Source of the DNA: Syncephalastrum monosporum B8922
Lineage: Eukaryota > Mucoromycota > Mucoromycetes > Mucorales > Syncephalastraceae
Reading direction: 5' to 3'
Assembly (NCBI GenBank): GCA_000697355.1
Contig: JNEN01001277.1
Coordinates: 124,001 to 188,000 of the forward strand
Length of the DNA stretch: 64,000 bases
Shown here piece after piece: positions 47,392-59,731 of the stretch. The notes beneath the pieces were generated by a model that was not told the DNA's origin, made no database searches, and saw only the letters and a program-made list of their open reading frames with translations. A program made the position numbers and the translations under genes. Position 1 is the first letter of the stretch, and every line of letters starts with the position of its first letter.

Positions 47392-50260
47392 ATGGGACCC
47401 GACGCGGCGGATGCATTGCAGCCCACCACATATGATCGCCAATTTTTGGAAAAAGGCACACTTGCGAAGGATAGAAGGTTTTCCTCTAGCCAAAGCCGTA
47501 CGTCCTCGTCCATGACGGGCAGCACGACCTACTGGGACCATGATTCGCTCTTTTCCCGGTCGGAAGAGACAATCGTGCAGACCAACGACAAAAAAAAGGA
47601 CTCTCTGCACAAGGAGACACACGTCGAAGAATGGGAGGAAGACCTCGTCCAAAAGAAAGCACAACGCAACACGAATCTGCTGCCTTTCACCTTTGTATTA
47701 ATAGGGTCTGTCTTTGCTCAGTCTACTCACACGATACCATCGTACGGAATTCGCTTACTTTCTTTCTTTTTTCTTTTCTTCATAGTGTTTTCTTGTCCTT
47801 ATTCGCTGTTGCGCTTGATTATTCCTCGACAGGAATCACAATGCTCTACATTGGTTCTTATTTTAAAGACGCTTCTCAGGCTGGATCGGTAACGCTGTGC
47901 ATGACGGCTTTGAAGTATGTCTGACTGATCGCATATAACTCATACGGGTTCCGGACCCATTTTACAGGCGTCAGCACTGTTTATCCTTACCTCGACGACT
48001 TTCCAACCCATGTTTGGAAGCCTGGCCAATATAGCGTATGTATTCTGTGGTTCCATCTCTCTGCCCGTGTCCTTAGGCTTTCTTACGTCATGCGTGTCTC
48101 GATGATTAAAAAAATCTCTTTAATATGCATATATGGAATCATATTCCTCGACAGTGGGCGTAAACTGACGATCCTGTTCGCCCTGGCGACCTTTGTGATT
48201 TTCGGCCTCCTATGCAGCGCTTCGACGAACATGACACTTTTAATTGTCGGTCGTGGTAAGCCTACAATCTTTTGCTTATGCTCTACGGCTTATGTGATGT
48301 TCTATAGCACTTCAGGGTATTGGCGCAGGCGGCGTGATTTCGCTTGCCTATATTCTTATTGCCGATCTCTTTCCTCCACACAAACGTGGTTGCTTTCAAA
48401 GTATTTTATCCGCTGCATGGGGTATGTATGGGGAAGGGGCTTGGGAACAAGGAGCGAGTCGATCAAGGGATACATCCGAGAGGAGAGTATGACTATCGTT
48501 TATTGGAACTGATACACGACCAAGGTATTGCATCCGTGGCGGGGCCTCTAATTTCTGGGAGTCTCATCGATGGCGGTATGTGGAGGCAAGTTTGACAATT
48601 CGAACGGATTTTTGAAAGCTCTCCCACGTATTCGGTTGCTCATACGGCTTCAACAGGCATACGTTTTATGTTTTGTCGGGCATGGGTAAGTGTATCGGAC
48701 AGCTATCCTGACTTGCTTTTCACATAGTGATGTCGTGTGAAACACTTTAATGTACTGACTGATGATGATACAAATATGTAGCGCTCGTGGCCGGCTTGCT
48801 CCTTGTCTTATTTCTGAAGACATCTGAAAATAAGCATGTGTCCCTGGCAGTCAAAGACATCGAGCATCAGCATCAGACGCTGCCACTACCGACAGCAGAA
48901 AGGAACCACGAAAAAGCTACACCAGAAAGCAATATACAGGCGAGGCAAAGGTCATTTGGAGAACAATTGGTTCGCTTCGATCATATTGGCACCTTGCTAC
49001 TGTGTATTGCCTCAGGCAGCATCGTGCTTGCGCTCCAGTGGGGCAGCGCCAGCGCATCGATCGGTGCGCTCTTTTCGTGGCAGTCTCCGCTAATCATTAG
49101 CATGTTCGTCGGCGGCGGCGTCTTTGTTGGCGTGTTTATCATCTATGAGAGACACTTCCGCTACCAACCCATCGTTCCCCTAGGTCTATTTTGCCAGAGG
49201 AATCCGTGCTTGGTGCTCCTGTGCCACTTTGCGTACGGGCTCGCAGTGTTTGGTATGCATTTTTATTTACCCATGTACTTCCAAGTTGTCAAGGGCCACA
49301 CCGCTGTTCAAGCAGGTTTAGATATGATCCCAGATCAACTTGCTGGGCCGGTGTTCTATGCCATCACGAGTGTGATCACGACCCGCACAGGCTACATCCG
49401 CTTGTTTGTTTATACCGGTTTTGCTCTCATGGCTGTCGGCGGCGGCCTCCTTACGCTTTTTGACGCATCCACGTCTATGCTCCAGCAGGTGATCACCCTC
49501 CTCTTGACCGGCGGTCCAGCCGGCCTAATAGTCGAGAATTCCATGATTATTGGCCAAAGCACGGTCCAGCATGCTTCCGAGTAAGTGTTCCAGCAGATAT
49601 GGGGTGGGGTGAGGTGAGGTGCAGTGGAATGGGATCATCACAAACTGAAATTTTCTTTGTTTTCTATTTATCTTTTCCCACAAAAGAGTAGCAACTGCAA
49701 CTGCGCTCTGTAACTTTTTCAGGTAACAAACACAAACATGACAGCTTCTGTCATGCAGACGTATGCAAAGCTAAAATTCCATCATGCTTTCTTTCGGTGT
49801 TCCTGTTGTGCTTCCCTCCCTTCACTGAAATAGATCTCTCGGAGGCGCGTTTAGCATAGCTATTTACTCGGTGATCATCAACCACACAATGGATACCGGT
49901 CTGGCCGGTATCGATGTCCGCTATGGCTACGGTATCGCGAGCCACGTCCAACGCGACATTCTTGCCATCACGCGATTCCCTCCCGGGTCTCAACTCCAGA
50001 ATGACTTGCAGCAGCTCTACACACACGCCATGCACCGGACGAGCTTGATGGTTATATGCATGAGTGTCTTTGGTTTCATCGCTGCCTGCCTCATTGGTCC
50101 AGTGCGTCTACGGCGAAGGGGGCCTACGCTTGAGCATAACAAAGAAGAAGAAGACCCACCCTTAAGGAAAACTCAGCAGTCAACGTTATCAGTCAAGTTG
50201 GCAACCGCCGCTGTAGCTGGTAAAGAGGCCGTGACAGAAGAAGTGAATGCAAAGAAGTAG
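47392..50260 (+). CDS. MFS transporter, DHA2-type (14 TM)
   Basis: Exons: 47392-47705, 47786-47888, 47968-48035, 48155-48255, 48308-48421, 48525-48585, 48657-48685, 48782-49580, 49687-49722, 49834-50260; 683 aa. A ~100-residue hydrophilic N-terminus precedes the membrane part. Hallmarks: LTSTTFQPMFGSLANIAGRKL (motif A, split by intron 3), GRALQGIGAGG (motif B, built across intron 4), AGPLISGSLIDGGMWRHTFYV (motif C region). The family exports drugs or takes up/exports siderophores, amino acids and the like; the substrate is not determinable. Exon 7 is only 29 nt and intron 6 (48586-48656) has a GC donor. In exon 2 the donor at 47889 is required to keep frame, not a later GTATGT. Confidence 0.9.
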
Positions 50261-50847
50261 CAGAGATATTGTGTAGCCTTCATGTAATCATAGTTCCTCC
50301 CAAGTTGCCTTGTATTTCATTTCTTCGTGATCAATGCAATATTTAAGGCGTCATCATCGTTATCCGATACACCACTATACACGTACACATATACACGATT
50401 CTAACCGACGCGTCACACATTTCATTCTGCGTGCATTCAAAGTAAACTTCTTGAATGTGAACTTCCCGACTTCTTTCCAATTTGTGCAACACAATGCCCG
50501 AAAACAGTGCAACAATGGCTTAGTGCTATCAAACATCTCTTGCGCGGTACACGTGTATTTGGATAGCGCTACCACTTGTGTCAGATGTCAGACAGGACTT
50601 TATGGATGAAAAGTCTCTATGAAAGGCGGCAAAATTAAATACGTAGAGTGGACGAAACTATTTCAAGAAGTCTGGGACTATTTTTTCGTGTCTTTATCGG
50701 TGACAAGCACCGAACTACTGTAAAACTGTCATGCCATTTTCAGCGTTTTAGAGAGAAAATCCGGAACCTGAATCTCGAAAAAAGAAAAGAAAAAGATTCG
50801 GGGCACCCAACCTTGTCCTCTCCACCGCTTTTACCAGTCTGCTACGT
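50261..50847. other. Intergenic region, DHA2 3' end and desaturase promoter
   Basis: 587 bp; no gene seen. Short frames on both strands have no support. Confidence 0.5.
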
Positions 50848-52386
50848 ATGCCACCCAACACGGAAACGACAACAGTGCATACGACGCGCAAAACGCTGAC
50901 ACACTGCCAAGTGCAGGAACGCGTGAAACAGGGCGAGGCGCTGTTCATTTTCGAGAACAAGGTGTACAAGGTGAACCGGTTCCTCCAGGTTCACCCGGGC
51001 GGCGAATTGGCTATTCGGCATGTCCTTGGCAAGGACGTCACAGATGAAGTGCGGTCGATGCACCCGTCACGCGTCTACGAAGAGCTCATTCATCGCTTCT
51101 ATCTGGCCGACTACGTGCCTGAACCCAAACCGCCTCTTTCGCTGGAGCACCAGCCGCCATTCTGGAAGACAAAAGACATGTCGATTGAGAAGGAATGGAA
51201 GGGTGGCCTCAGCGTCCAGGCCTTCGACGACACGATCGACGCTCTGTTTACGCATCACGCGACGGACCAGAATAACGACCTCAACACACACGACCGTATG
51301 CGCGTCCGTGAGGCCTATCGACGGCTCGAGCAGGATATGGTCGACCGCGGCATGTTTCAATGCAATTATTGGCGCTATGCCAAGGAGTGCTGTCGCTACG
51401 TTACGTTTATCTATCTTTCACTTTGGCTCCTTTTTCAAGGCACCGAGCGCTGGCAATATCTCCTCTCGGCCTTCTTCATGGGGTGCTTCTGGCACCAGCT
51501 CTACTTTACTGCCCACGACGCCGGGCACAATGGCATCACGGGCAAGGTTGAGATCGACCATTTGATTGGCGTCTTGATTGCTGACTTTATCGGCGGCCTA
51601 TCCATCGGCTGGTGGAAACATAACCACAACGTACATCACATCGTCACCAATCATCCCGAACACGACCCGGATATCCAGCACTTGCCCTTTTTGGCCATCA
51701 CCACCAAGCTTTTCAACAATATTTACTCAACCTACTACAAACGCGTCCTGCCGTTCGATGCCTTTGCCCGGTTCTTTGTCCGATACCAGCACCATCTCTA
51801 TTACCTCATCCTCTCCTTTGGCCGCTTCAATCTGCACCGCCTCTCCTTTGTGTATGTGCTCGGCCATGAGCAGGTCCGGAACCGCAAGCTCGAGCTTCTC
51901 GGTATCACCGTTTTCTTTGGCTGGTTCGGCTACGTTCTCTCCTATATGCCGTCCTGGCCCATGGTCTTTGCCTATCTCATGATCTCTTATGTGGTGACCT
52001 CGCCCCTCCACGTCCAAATCACCCTCTCCCACTTTGGCATGTCCACCGAAGACTTTGGCCCGGACGAGCCCTTCCCGGCCAAGATGCTGCGCACCACCAT
52101 GGACGTGGACTGCCCCGAGTGGTTCGACTGGTTCCACGGGGGTCTGCAGTACCAGGCTGTGCACCATCTCTTCCCACGCTTACCCCGTCATAACCTGCGC
52201 CAGGGTGTGCCCCTGGTTCGCAAGTTCTGCGAAGAGCTTGGCCTGCACTACTACATGTACAACTTCTCCACCGGCAACGGCGTCGTCCTGGGCGCACTCA
52301 AATCCGTCGCTGACCAGGTTCACCTCATGAACGACGTTGCAAAGTATAACGCCGGCGCAAGGCCCGACGCAAAGAAGGCTCAGTAG
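50848..52386 (+). CDS. Cytochrome b5-fusion front-end desaturase (delta-8 sphingolipid type)
   Basis: A single exon of 512 aa. The N-terminal cytochrome b5 domain carries the haem motif HPGGE (~49-53). The desaturase part has three His boxes: HDAGH (~222), HNVHH (~259) and QYQAVHH (~433; Gln replaces the first His, as in all front-end desaturases). The boxes resemble fungal delta-8 sphingolipid long-chain-base desaturases (HDAGHNGIT, HNVHHIVTNHPEHDPD) more than Mucorales delta-6 acyl desaturases, which usually have HDFGH. It is an ER membrane protein that takes electrons from its own b5 domain. Expected product: 4,8-sphingadienine for glucosylceramides. The alternative is a delta-6 fatty acid desaturase. 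Confidence 0.92.
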   Translation: MPPNTETTTVHTTRKTLTHCQVQERVKQGEALFIFENKVYKVNRFLQVHPGGELAIRHVLGKDVTDEVRSMHPSRVYEELIHRFYLADYVPEPKPPLSLEHQPPFWKTKDMSIEKEWKGGLSVQAFDDTIDALFTHHATDQNNDLNTHDRMRVREAYRRLEQDMVDRGMFQCNYWRYAKECCRYVTFIYLSLWLLFQGTERWQYLLSAFFMGCFWHQLYFTAHDAGHNGITGKVEIDHLIGVLIADFIGGLSIGWWKHNHNVHHIVTNHPEHDPDIQHLPFLAITTKLFNNIYSTYYKRVLPFDAFARFFVRYQHHLYYLILSFGRFNLHRLSFVYVLGHEQVRNRKLELLGITVFFGWFGYVLSYMPSWPMVFAYLMISYVVTSPLHVQITLSHFGMSTEDFGPDEPFPAKMLRTTMDVDCPEWFDWFHGGLQYQAVHHLFPRLPRHNLRQGVPLVRKFCEELGLHYYMYNFSTGNGVVLGALKSVADQVHLMNDVAKYNAGARPDAKKAQ

Positions 52387-52575
52387 ACCGACCGTTATGT
52401 CTTGTCTTCTACCACGTATACCATCATAAACTCCTCTTGATCTGTGTGTTATACTGTATCATATATATTTCTATTCCCTTTCCTCGGTCCACCAGCGCTC
52501 ACTGCCAGCTTCGCTCGGATAGTGAGCGCGAGGATCGAAAAGTACTTTAAAATAAAATAAAAAACCAAACAAGAT

Positions 52576-54966
52576 TTACGCAGGCACGTCTCGGCCTTCC
52601 GTGTCCTGTAAAGGTGTTGCTGTAGCGGTCATGGCGAGCTCACGCTTAGCCGAGTTGCGGCCGCGCGAGACCGGCGTGCTCTGCGTGCTCTCAATTGTTT
52701 GGCGTGGTATATCCAGATGCGACGAAGCCCTATTCTCTAGCAGTGGCCGGCCTCCTCCGTTACTGACATTGTAAGGCAGTTCAGACAGACGTCGAAGCCG
52801 CAAGCGGTAGAGACATGCGTCGATCGTTAATTCCACTTGCAGGTGGTTCTTGATGATGGATAATTCTACAAGAGCTGAGGTGAGCAAGAGAAAAAAGAGA
52901 GAGAGCCATCACAGGAAATGCCTGACATACTAGGCCACGTCGCGCGTTCGCCGCGCGTAATTGACTCCATTACGGTCTCGTTGGTCGGATTCGAAAGCAC
53001 CTTGAGAAAGTCGCTGTAGCCGACTTTGGGTATAATGGTGATATCACCCGAGTACTTTTGTGACATGATGGATTGCACCTTGCTAAACAGGGCTGGTGCC
53101 ACGCCGAGCTCGGTGAGCTGCGTGCATCGGTGTTGTACCTCGGTCTTGGCAAGATGCATACACACATTGGCGGCCTTGCGGAGGCACGACGGCGAGTTGC
53201 TTTTCTGCAGAAAGGGTATAACGTGTGGATTCACTAGAATAGAGGTGTGAGACTTGTTTTTTGCAGACCTCCAGGTGCGATTTCTACCTTGGCACACAAT
53301 AAAGTGGTTGACGTGGAAGAGCTCGGAGAGTTTGTTCATGGGCAGGTCGCTTATTATATTGAAGTCAGATTTGGGAGTGCACAGACATAAAATGCTTTCT
53401 GCTTACTTGTCAACTGAGCCATCCATGTAGAGTTGCTCTATGGTATCAGTGAGTACAGTGCTAGCGAATCGACGGTCATCATACCGCTTGGGTTCCATGG
53501 CACAATGTTGCCTGTTTTATCCTTGACGTACAACTGAGACGAACCGTAGAAAACAGGTACGGAACAGGACACGGCACTACAGAATCATGTTAATATGAAT
53601 TCCAAAATACTGGTCGATGTTTCCGTGTCTCCTTACACTGCAGACCAGATGAGCTATGCGGTCGTCTCGATGTGAGTGCATGCAGGAATGTCTGTGTACG
53701 GGACTTACCACATCGGGGGCTGTTATATAATTCAATAAGCGAGGCATGTCGTAAAGTGTGGTGGAGCTGACTGTGATATTGAGAATCCATCGTGTCCGGT
53801 TGAACGCTTCCTGGAACGTCATATCGCCGAGATTCTCTTGCATGGCGTCGCGCAGGATGTCGAGGTCGTACAGTTGGCCTTTGGAGAGAAGGCGGTGAAT
53901 GCGCATCAAGGGCGTGTCGGGCTGATTTTTCCGCTCAAACACATCGAGTTGGATCCCGGCAGGGTTGAACATGTAGGGGATTTCGGCGTCGGTCTTGGTG
54001 CAGACCAGGGCAGCCATGATGCTTCCGCTGGAGGCACCCGAAATGATGCGCGGCAACATCCGTTGCTTGTGCAGACACTTGATCACGCCGAGGTGGTTGA
54101 GACCTGTCGCAAAAGTTCAGATAGTGCGTCTCATGACTGAAAAAAAAAATGAGAACTAGAATTACCGAGCGTGCCACCTCCGCTGAGCAATAATGCGGTT
54201 CGACCGAAACTTTGCCGGATCGTCATGAAGAAGTCGTGTTTGGCACGCAAGTCGAGGTCAGGGCTGGGCTCGTCACAGACCCAGTTGAGCTGCTCAACGA
54301 CTTGGTCAATGTACGTCGTTATTAGCTCCTTCGTGCCGACACGTGTGTAGAGCTAATGTCCATGAGTTCAATGCAGGCGAATATGCAGTGTCACCTCACG
54401 TACTTTAGGGTTGCCCATATCGCCGAGGTTTCTGGCCAGGCTCGTCCGCAAAGCGAATATCATGGCCGACTGCGACTGGCCAGAGGCTCGCACCTGTTTC
54501 AGCTGCTCGAGCCGTGTTTGTACCAGCTCCCAGTCGTAGTCAGGCGACGCAGGGTCTTGTTTCCAGGCGTTCCAGCCTGCAAATGTGCGCATGTAAGCAG
54601 TTGAGTGAGACGAAACTCAATTTCGCACTTCTTTCCCCGCTTTATGGAAGAGGGGAAGCTTAATTTCCCCCGTTCCCTTTCTCTTCTATATACCTTCCAG
54701 GTCATCAAGAAACGTGGCTGCCTTGAGCCAGTCCTCGTACGTCAGGGCATGGTCCATGCACTCCTGGTAATAGGCTTTGGGTCGAAACATGAAGCGATCG
54801 TACAACTTCTATAGCGTCATGTCAAGCGAGAGAACACGCATTTACCCCACTAACTTACGTGGGACCAAAGCCGGGCAACGTCGAATGCGAGCGATTGGAC
54901 CGATCCAACAACGGCATGTTCAGTGGATGTCTCGTCAGTGGCGACCACGGTCGCGCTGTCAGACAT
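52576..54966 (-). CDS. Patatin-like triacylglycerol lipase (TGL3/4/5 family)
   Basis: Exons (minus): 54966-54859, 54808-54694, 54576-54404, 54352-54166, 54103-53709, 53653-53637, 53576-53485, 53437-53407, 53349-53288, 53233-52931, 52874-52576; 593 aa. A DUF3336-like N-terminal helical region (YYQECMDHALTYEDWLKAATFLDDLEG) precedes the patatin core: glycine-rich loop GGGTLGLNHLG, nucleophile elbow GASSGS (Ser ~217) and the dyad Asp in MDGSVDNDLPM (~368). It hydrolyses triacylglycerol at lipid droplets and may have acyltransferase activity, as yeast Tgl3-5. The C-terminal ~80 residues are polar and Ser/Thr-rich. Exon 6 is only 17 nt. Confidence 0.92.
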
Positions 54967-56575
54967 GTATAGTTGGAAAAGGGGGAAGTTAAGAAGAACC
55001 GAACAAAAGGAATACGGGGAGCATACAAGGCGTTTCGTATATAATAGCTCAGAAAAAGAACTGTTGCTGCAAAATGTTCGTTTTCACGTGTCAATATGGA
55101 AATACAGCAGTACAAAATCGTCATGCCGAACGCATGGGCTATGGTCACGTCAGGAAATATTAATTCTAGGCTACGGAAAGCAACGCAAATTGACTTGCTT
55201 TATTGATTTCTCGATCTCTTTATGTTTAAAAGCATGTCTGCATTCATTTATATGTAAAAAGGTACTCTGTATAAGCGACCACATCGTCATTTACATGGAA
55301 ATGGAAAGGAAAAGAAAGCTACTCGTTCCTATTTTGTTTGTTTCAACATGGAAACACCCGCCTATCAGTTTCGGCTATCTGGCGTAAATTGATGCAATTA
55401 GGGCACTCTCCAAACGACTTCATCCATTGGTACACACTCTTTTGGCGTTTACGTAGTACAAGCCCCGCTCATTCACCCTATTATACACATAATGGCGGCG
55501 CATATGTCGCGAATAAAATGCATGTGAAAGTGTGAGAGACCGATGAAAACAACACTTCAGGGGTTATAGATTCTCATTGTCGAGTAAAATACACCGTCGA
55601 TGGTTCTCATGCTCAGCCCGGACCCCTTTTGCTTAGTCAAAAGCCTATATAGCTCTTAGGTACTTATAGGACACTGACATATAATGCATTTGGCAACATT
55701 AGCAGATGCGTGCTCTAATATACAATGAGTATTAAGCCTGTAACCAATGTTCAATGCGTGCAGGTAAATTTGAGGAACAAAATTTTTGCAACCATCAGCA
55801 ACCTCTAAACTGACTGACCACAAGCAATTGTTTGTATGCAACTCTTTGCGTCATACTAGAAGATGGACGGACGTAGCTTCACAGCTTTGTTCCACATGCT
55901 AAATTAAAAATGAAAAATATACAGTATCTCAGTTTTTCCTCCTCGGTGTCATACCCGGTACCATACTAGTTGCTTTGATAAAAGTACATTGAGGAAGGCC
56001 CATAGCATTGTAATGAAATCCACCACTTCTATTGATTTTGCACTAATAAAATATGAACCTTTTGCATTTCTATATCAATTCATGTAAGCGGGCTCCAGAA
56101 CTTTATTTTTCGTAATGTTCAGCTCGGCTTCCTGTGCAAAATAGAAGGTGGTTTGCTGAAGGATGCAGAATTGTTTACAATGCCATGAAGAAAACTGATG
56201 TATGATCCACACCGGAACAAATTTTTGGATGCTCAGCTTGAGTGTTCCAAACAACCTCACATGGAGGCTCCTATTTCCAGAGATACGTGCTTGCGTATAT
56301 CGAATAACGATGAAGCCGGATGCTCAATAAAGCACGCGTGGTAATACAAGCATCTACTTCTCTTTTATTTAATAGTGCTGAGAGCTTAGCTTCACGGGAA
56401 GTCTCTTGTCGATTTCAACCCCCGTGGAGCGCAAAGATACAGGAGGAAAAAAGTACAGAAAGGTAAGCTTGATCCGACGAGTGAATATGCTTGAGAATTC
56501 AAGTACTGAATCTTACACAGATATGAACATATAAAGTTTGCTAATTCTATGACATTATGTGTTCGTACATTCATG
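54967..56575. other. Intergenic desert
   Basis: AT-rich, 1.6 kb. Short frames (up to 154 codons at 54923-55387, plus) overlap the lipase start and have no codon bias. Nothing supported. Confidence 0.5.
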
Positions 56576-58221
56576 CTACGAAACTATGGATACTTTTTTG
56601 GGCATAGTAAAGCGAACTGCGAATGCAACCAGTCCTGCTGCCAGTGCACCGGCACCGATAAATTGAATGGCAGCGGTCCATCCAAATGTTGACAAAAGTT
56701 TGTTCGCGATAGAGGGCGCACTTGTGTTGGTGAAAATGGTTGAAAATAAGCAAACACCTGTGGCGCGTTGGATATTTCTCAAGCCTGCTACCTCGGCCGC
56801 AGCTATGGGTATGAGTGAATTGTAAACACCCGATGTCAGGCCAAAAACGACACCATAGGCAGTATAAGTCTCTATACTTTCCGAAAACTGCCAAATAGTC
56901 AAAGCAAAAATGCCTAGATATAAATGTTTAAGGTGTATACAGTATATTGCGTACTTGTTAGTCTGCCTTTACCTGATAGAAAGGTAGTAGCTGCTAAGGT
57001 TGTAACTCTACCTACACGATCGGCTACAAAGCCGCTCAATATCCGACAAATTGCGTTCATCCCTGAACCAAATACGTGAAGGCTGCTGTCAGATATGGCA
57101 CACGCCGCAAACTTATGCCTTACCGCTTATTAGAGAGACTACAAGAGATCCGGTTTCGTTCGATCCACCAAGATAAACCGTATAAGAAGGAGACAAAGTG
57201 ATTGCTGAAAAGAAGCCGATAGGTGCCAAGAAAGAAAAAACCATGAGTAGGATAAAGGCGATGGTCTGCATATCAGGGTCCCAGAAAACGCCAATGGTGC
57301 CCGGTAGAGCAGGCGCAGACGGCGGTGGCCTATACCGTGACCGAGCGAAGCTAGCACTCAGTAATAACAGACCAAAAGCGAAGCAACCGAGCACGCGCAG
57401 AGCCACACGAAAGCCAAAATGCGAAATAAGATATTGCGTCAGGGGTGCTAAACAAAGTCCACCAATGCCTGTGCCTGCAGAGCCCAGCCCGACGGCCAGG
57501 GCGCGCCGCTTGTTGAACCATTGGCTGGGTAGCGGAATGGCGGTGGAATAAGCCATCCCTCCGCCTATCCCTATCATAATGCCTTGCGTCAGAAATAGCT
57601 GCCAGACATGCGTCGCAAAGCTGGCCAAGATATATCCCAAGCAGTTGAGAAAGGCGCCGATGACGATTGTCTTGCGGAAACCAATACAGCGAATGACAGG
57701 TGCAATAACAAGGCCTGGTACAAGTAAGGCAGAAAACTGGATGGAAGCAATCCATGAAATGGTGAATTCGGAGGCATCATTCTTGAACGCATGTGCCGTG
57801 TAACTTTCGTATGATACAGAGTAACAGATTCCCCGAATTAGTGACTACTGCTGCAGTACATACAGAGGTCGCAAGTGTAGTGATATTTGACTTACTCCTC
57901 TTGAAACATGCCCCAGCAGAAAGCGTTGCCTGTCGTCGAAAACCCTACCAGGAACGGACATAGGACGACGCTCCAACCGGGGTTGCGCCAGTCTTCAGTT
58001 GGTATAGGTTGATCCCAAGGTGCGACAGTCTCGGCGTCCTCGGGCACATCGATAATTTGCGAATCGTCATTAAGCTCAACGTCTGTGGCTGATGTGGGGA
58101 ACCCGGAACATTTATTATGGCGGCTGCTAGAATAAATTCCGTCCTTGGCAGCAGGTGGGCATTGAGCTATTGGATGCTGGTCTGTAGACGATTCTTTTCT
58201 CTCGGTTGAGTACTCCACCAT
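56576..58221 (-). CDS. MFS transporter, monocarboxylate (MCT)-like
   Basis: Exons (minus): 58221-57896, 57803-57124, 57062-56973, 56913-56576; 477 aa. A polar acidic N-terminus of ~80 residues leads into DWRNPGWSVVLCPFLVGFSTTGNAFCWGMFQE, then YT..ASEFTISWIASIQ and GIGGGMAYSTAIPLPSQWFNKRRALAVGLGSAGTG, the hallmark pattern of fungal MCT-like carriers (riboflavin, monocarboxylate or nicotinate/esterase-type). Twelve helices in all. Substrate unknown. The final helix ends FTMPKKVSIVS. Splice junctions all preserve frame; exon 3 is 90 nt. Confidence 0.92.
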
Positions 58222-59731
58222 CGCTGCATGAGCTCACTGTCCAGTTGTGAGAAGAAAAAGGTGAACAGGAGCGTCGCCATGACTAGGGAAAGGGCTTTTA
58301 TAGACTTTTTAAAAACTCTTATGCGCACATCGTTAGATCTGTGGTAATAAATTGCAAAAGACAATAAATAAACCTGCACCATGCAGGGATGGGCGTATAA
58401 GTACGGCAGGGGTACGATGTATATTTTGCAAAAGGATATGCATGTAACTAGCGATCGAGACCGGGGCTTTAAAACGTCGTGGCGCGTTGCCTCCGGCTCA
58501 CCTAAAGTTGAATGCACTTTCCACAGTGAGACATTACCCAGTAGCAAATCATTTATCGGAGGACCGTCGGTAGAAAAAGAGAATCGACTTTGAGCTATGC
58601 AGTATAAACGACATGGAGCGTTATCAATATGCCATCGTAGCATGAATATTAAAGCAAATGGACGTCACGGAAACGTATTTGGGTTTTTCTTTCGGTTGAA
58701 GTAACCTTGGCAGCGAGAATTTCTGTCATGTTCCTACAGAGAGGAAAACTAGGCACTTGATCTGAATTAGGTCTAGGCAATGAGCTGAATGGCGATGTCG
58801 GTGCTAGTCCCAGGGCGGGTCAAGGAGAGAAAGGTAAAGGCATAATCCCTCTTCAAAGAAGAAGAAATATACATGACGCCTTGGATCCAGCGCATGTTCG
58901 CGCTGATCTTAGAGGGTGTCAACAAGGCCTTGAGGTGTTCAAGATTTTTTTATGACGTGAGCGGTAGGCGTCAAAGCGCCTTGTCATCCGTACCTTGTCA
59001 TCCGTACATTGTTATCCGAGTTCTCTGGCGCGTCAGTTCCCAGAAATTCAATGGGATACGTTGGATCCTAATGCGGTGTTCTTCGATCACGGTATTGAGT
59101 TAGCCCCACCTCAAGGTGGTCCTGCTCTTGTTGGGTCAACTGGTAATTTGGTCAAGAAAAGTATCCGTAAAGAGAAATTGGAAAGAGATGTTTAATTCGT
59201 GATAGCCATTCGCATGAGTCTTTCAAATGAGACATGAATGAAGACGGTGATATCAAAAACGGAAGATGGGTGAAGTGATATATTAGTCATGGTTACTGGT
59301 ATACATTAATAAGTCGTAGGTTCGATCAATTCTTTCAGTTTCGTTCCTTGTGAGGATGCAGAAATGTTGTCTTGAATCCGATCAATGATGTTGGACGCTC
59401 TGGGCTATTCAAGGCCCAATTTCATGACAAGGTTTTATGTCATGCTTGGTTGCAAAACACATATCACTTTCGATAGCGACTCCGTTACAACTCATCACAA
59501 GGTATATTGAGAGGAGCGATTATTCGTGATCGCAAAAGTAGTGTCAATTGCCCAAGTCTCTGGCACAGACACATCAACAACTACAAATGTATCAGTCATG
59601 CGCATGTACATAAAAATTTTCAATGATGGAGATGCATTATTTTTATTTCTATAGCAGACCAGCTGCTTCTGTAAATTGTAAATGCAAGGTGGATATGGTA
59701 TACGACGATACAAGAATGCAGCTATCACAAT
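58222..59731. other. Intergenic region with tandem repeat and orphan frame
   Basis: No defensible gene. Holds a 14-bp tandem repeat (58981-59022) and a 66-codon frame (58995-59195), both discussed in the findings. Confidence 0.45.
58981..59022. repeat. Tandem repeat of a 14-bp unit, three copies
   Basis: The unit TTGTCATCCGTACC occurs as two near-perfect copies and a third with three to four changes. Direct reading of the sequence. Confidence 0.8.

Noticed and set aside
47905..47967. GTATGT donor late in exon 2 of the DHA2 gene
   Set aside because: Phase does not match the next exon; the earlier donor at 47889 gives the conserved LTSTTFQP frame.
54923..55387. 154-codon plus-strand frame
   Set aside because: Overlaps the lipase start on the other strand; composition fits non-coding sequence.
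59315..59330. GTAGGTTCGATC, B-box-like
   Set aside because: The stem does not pair and no A box is upstream.
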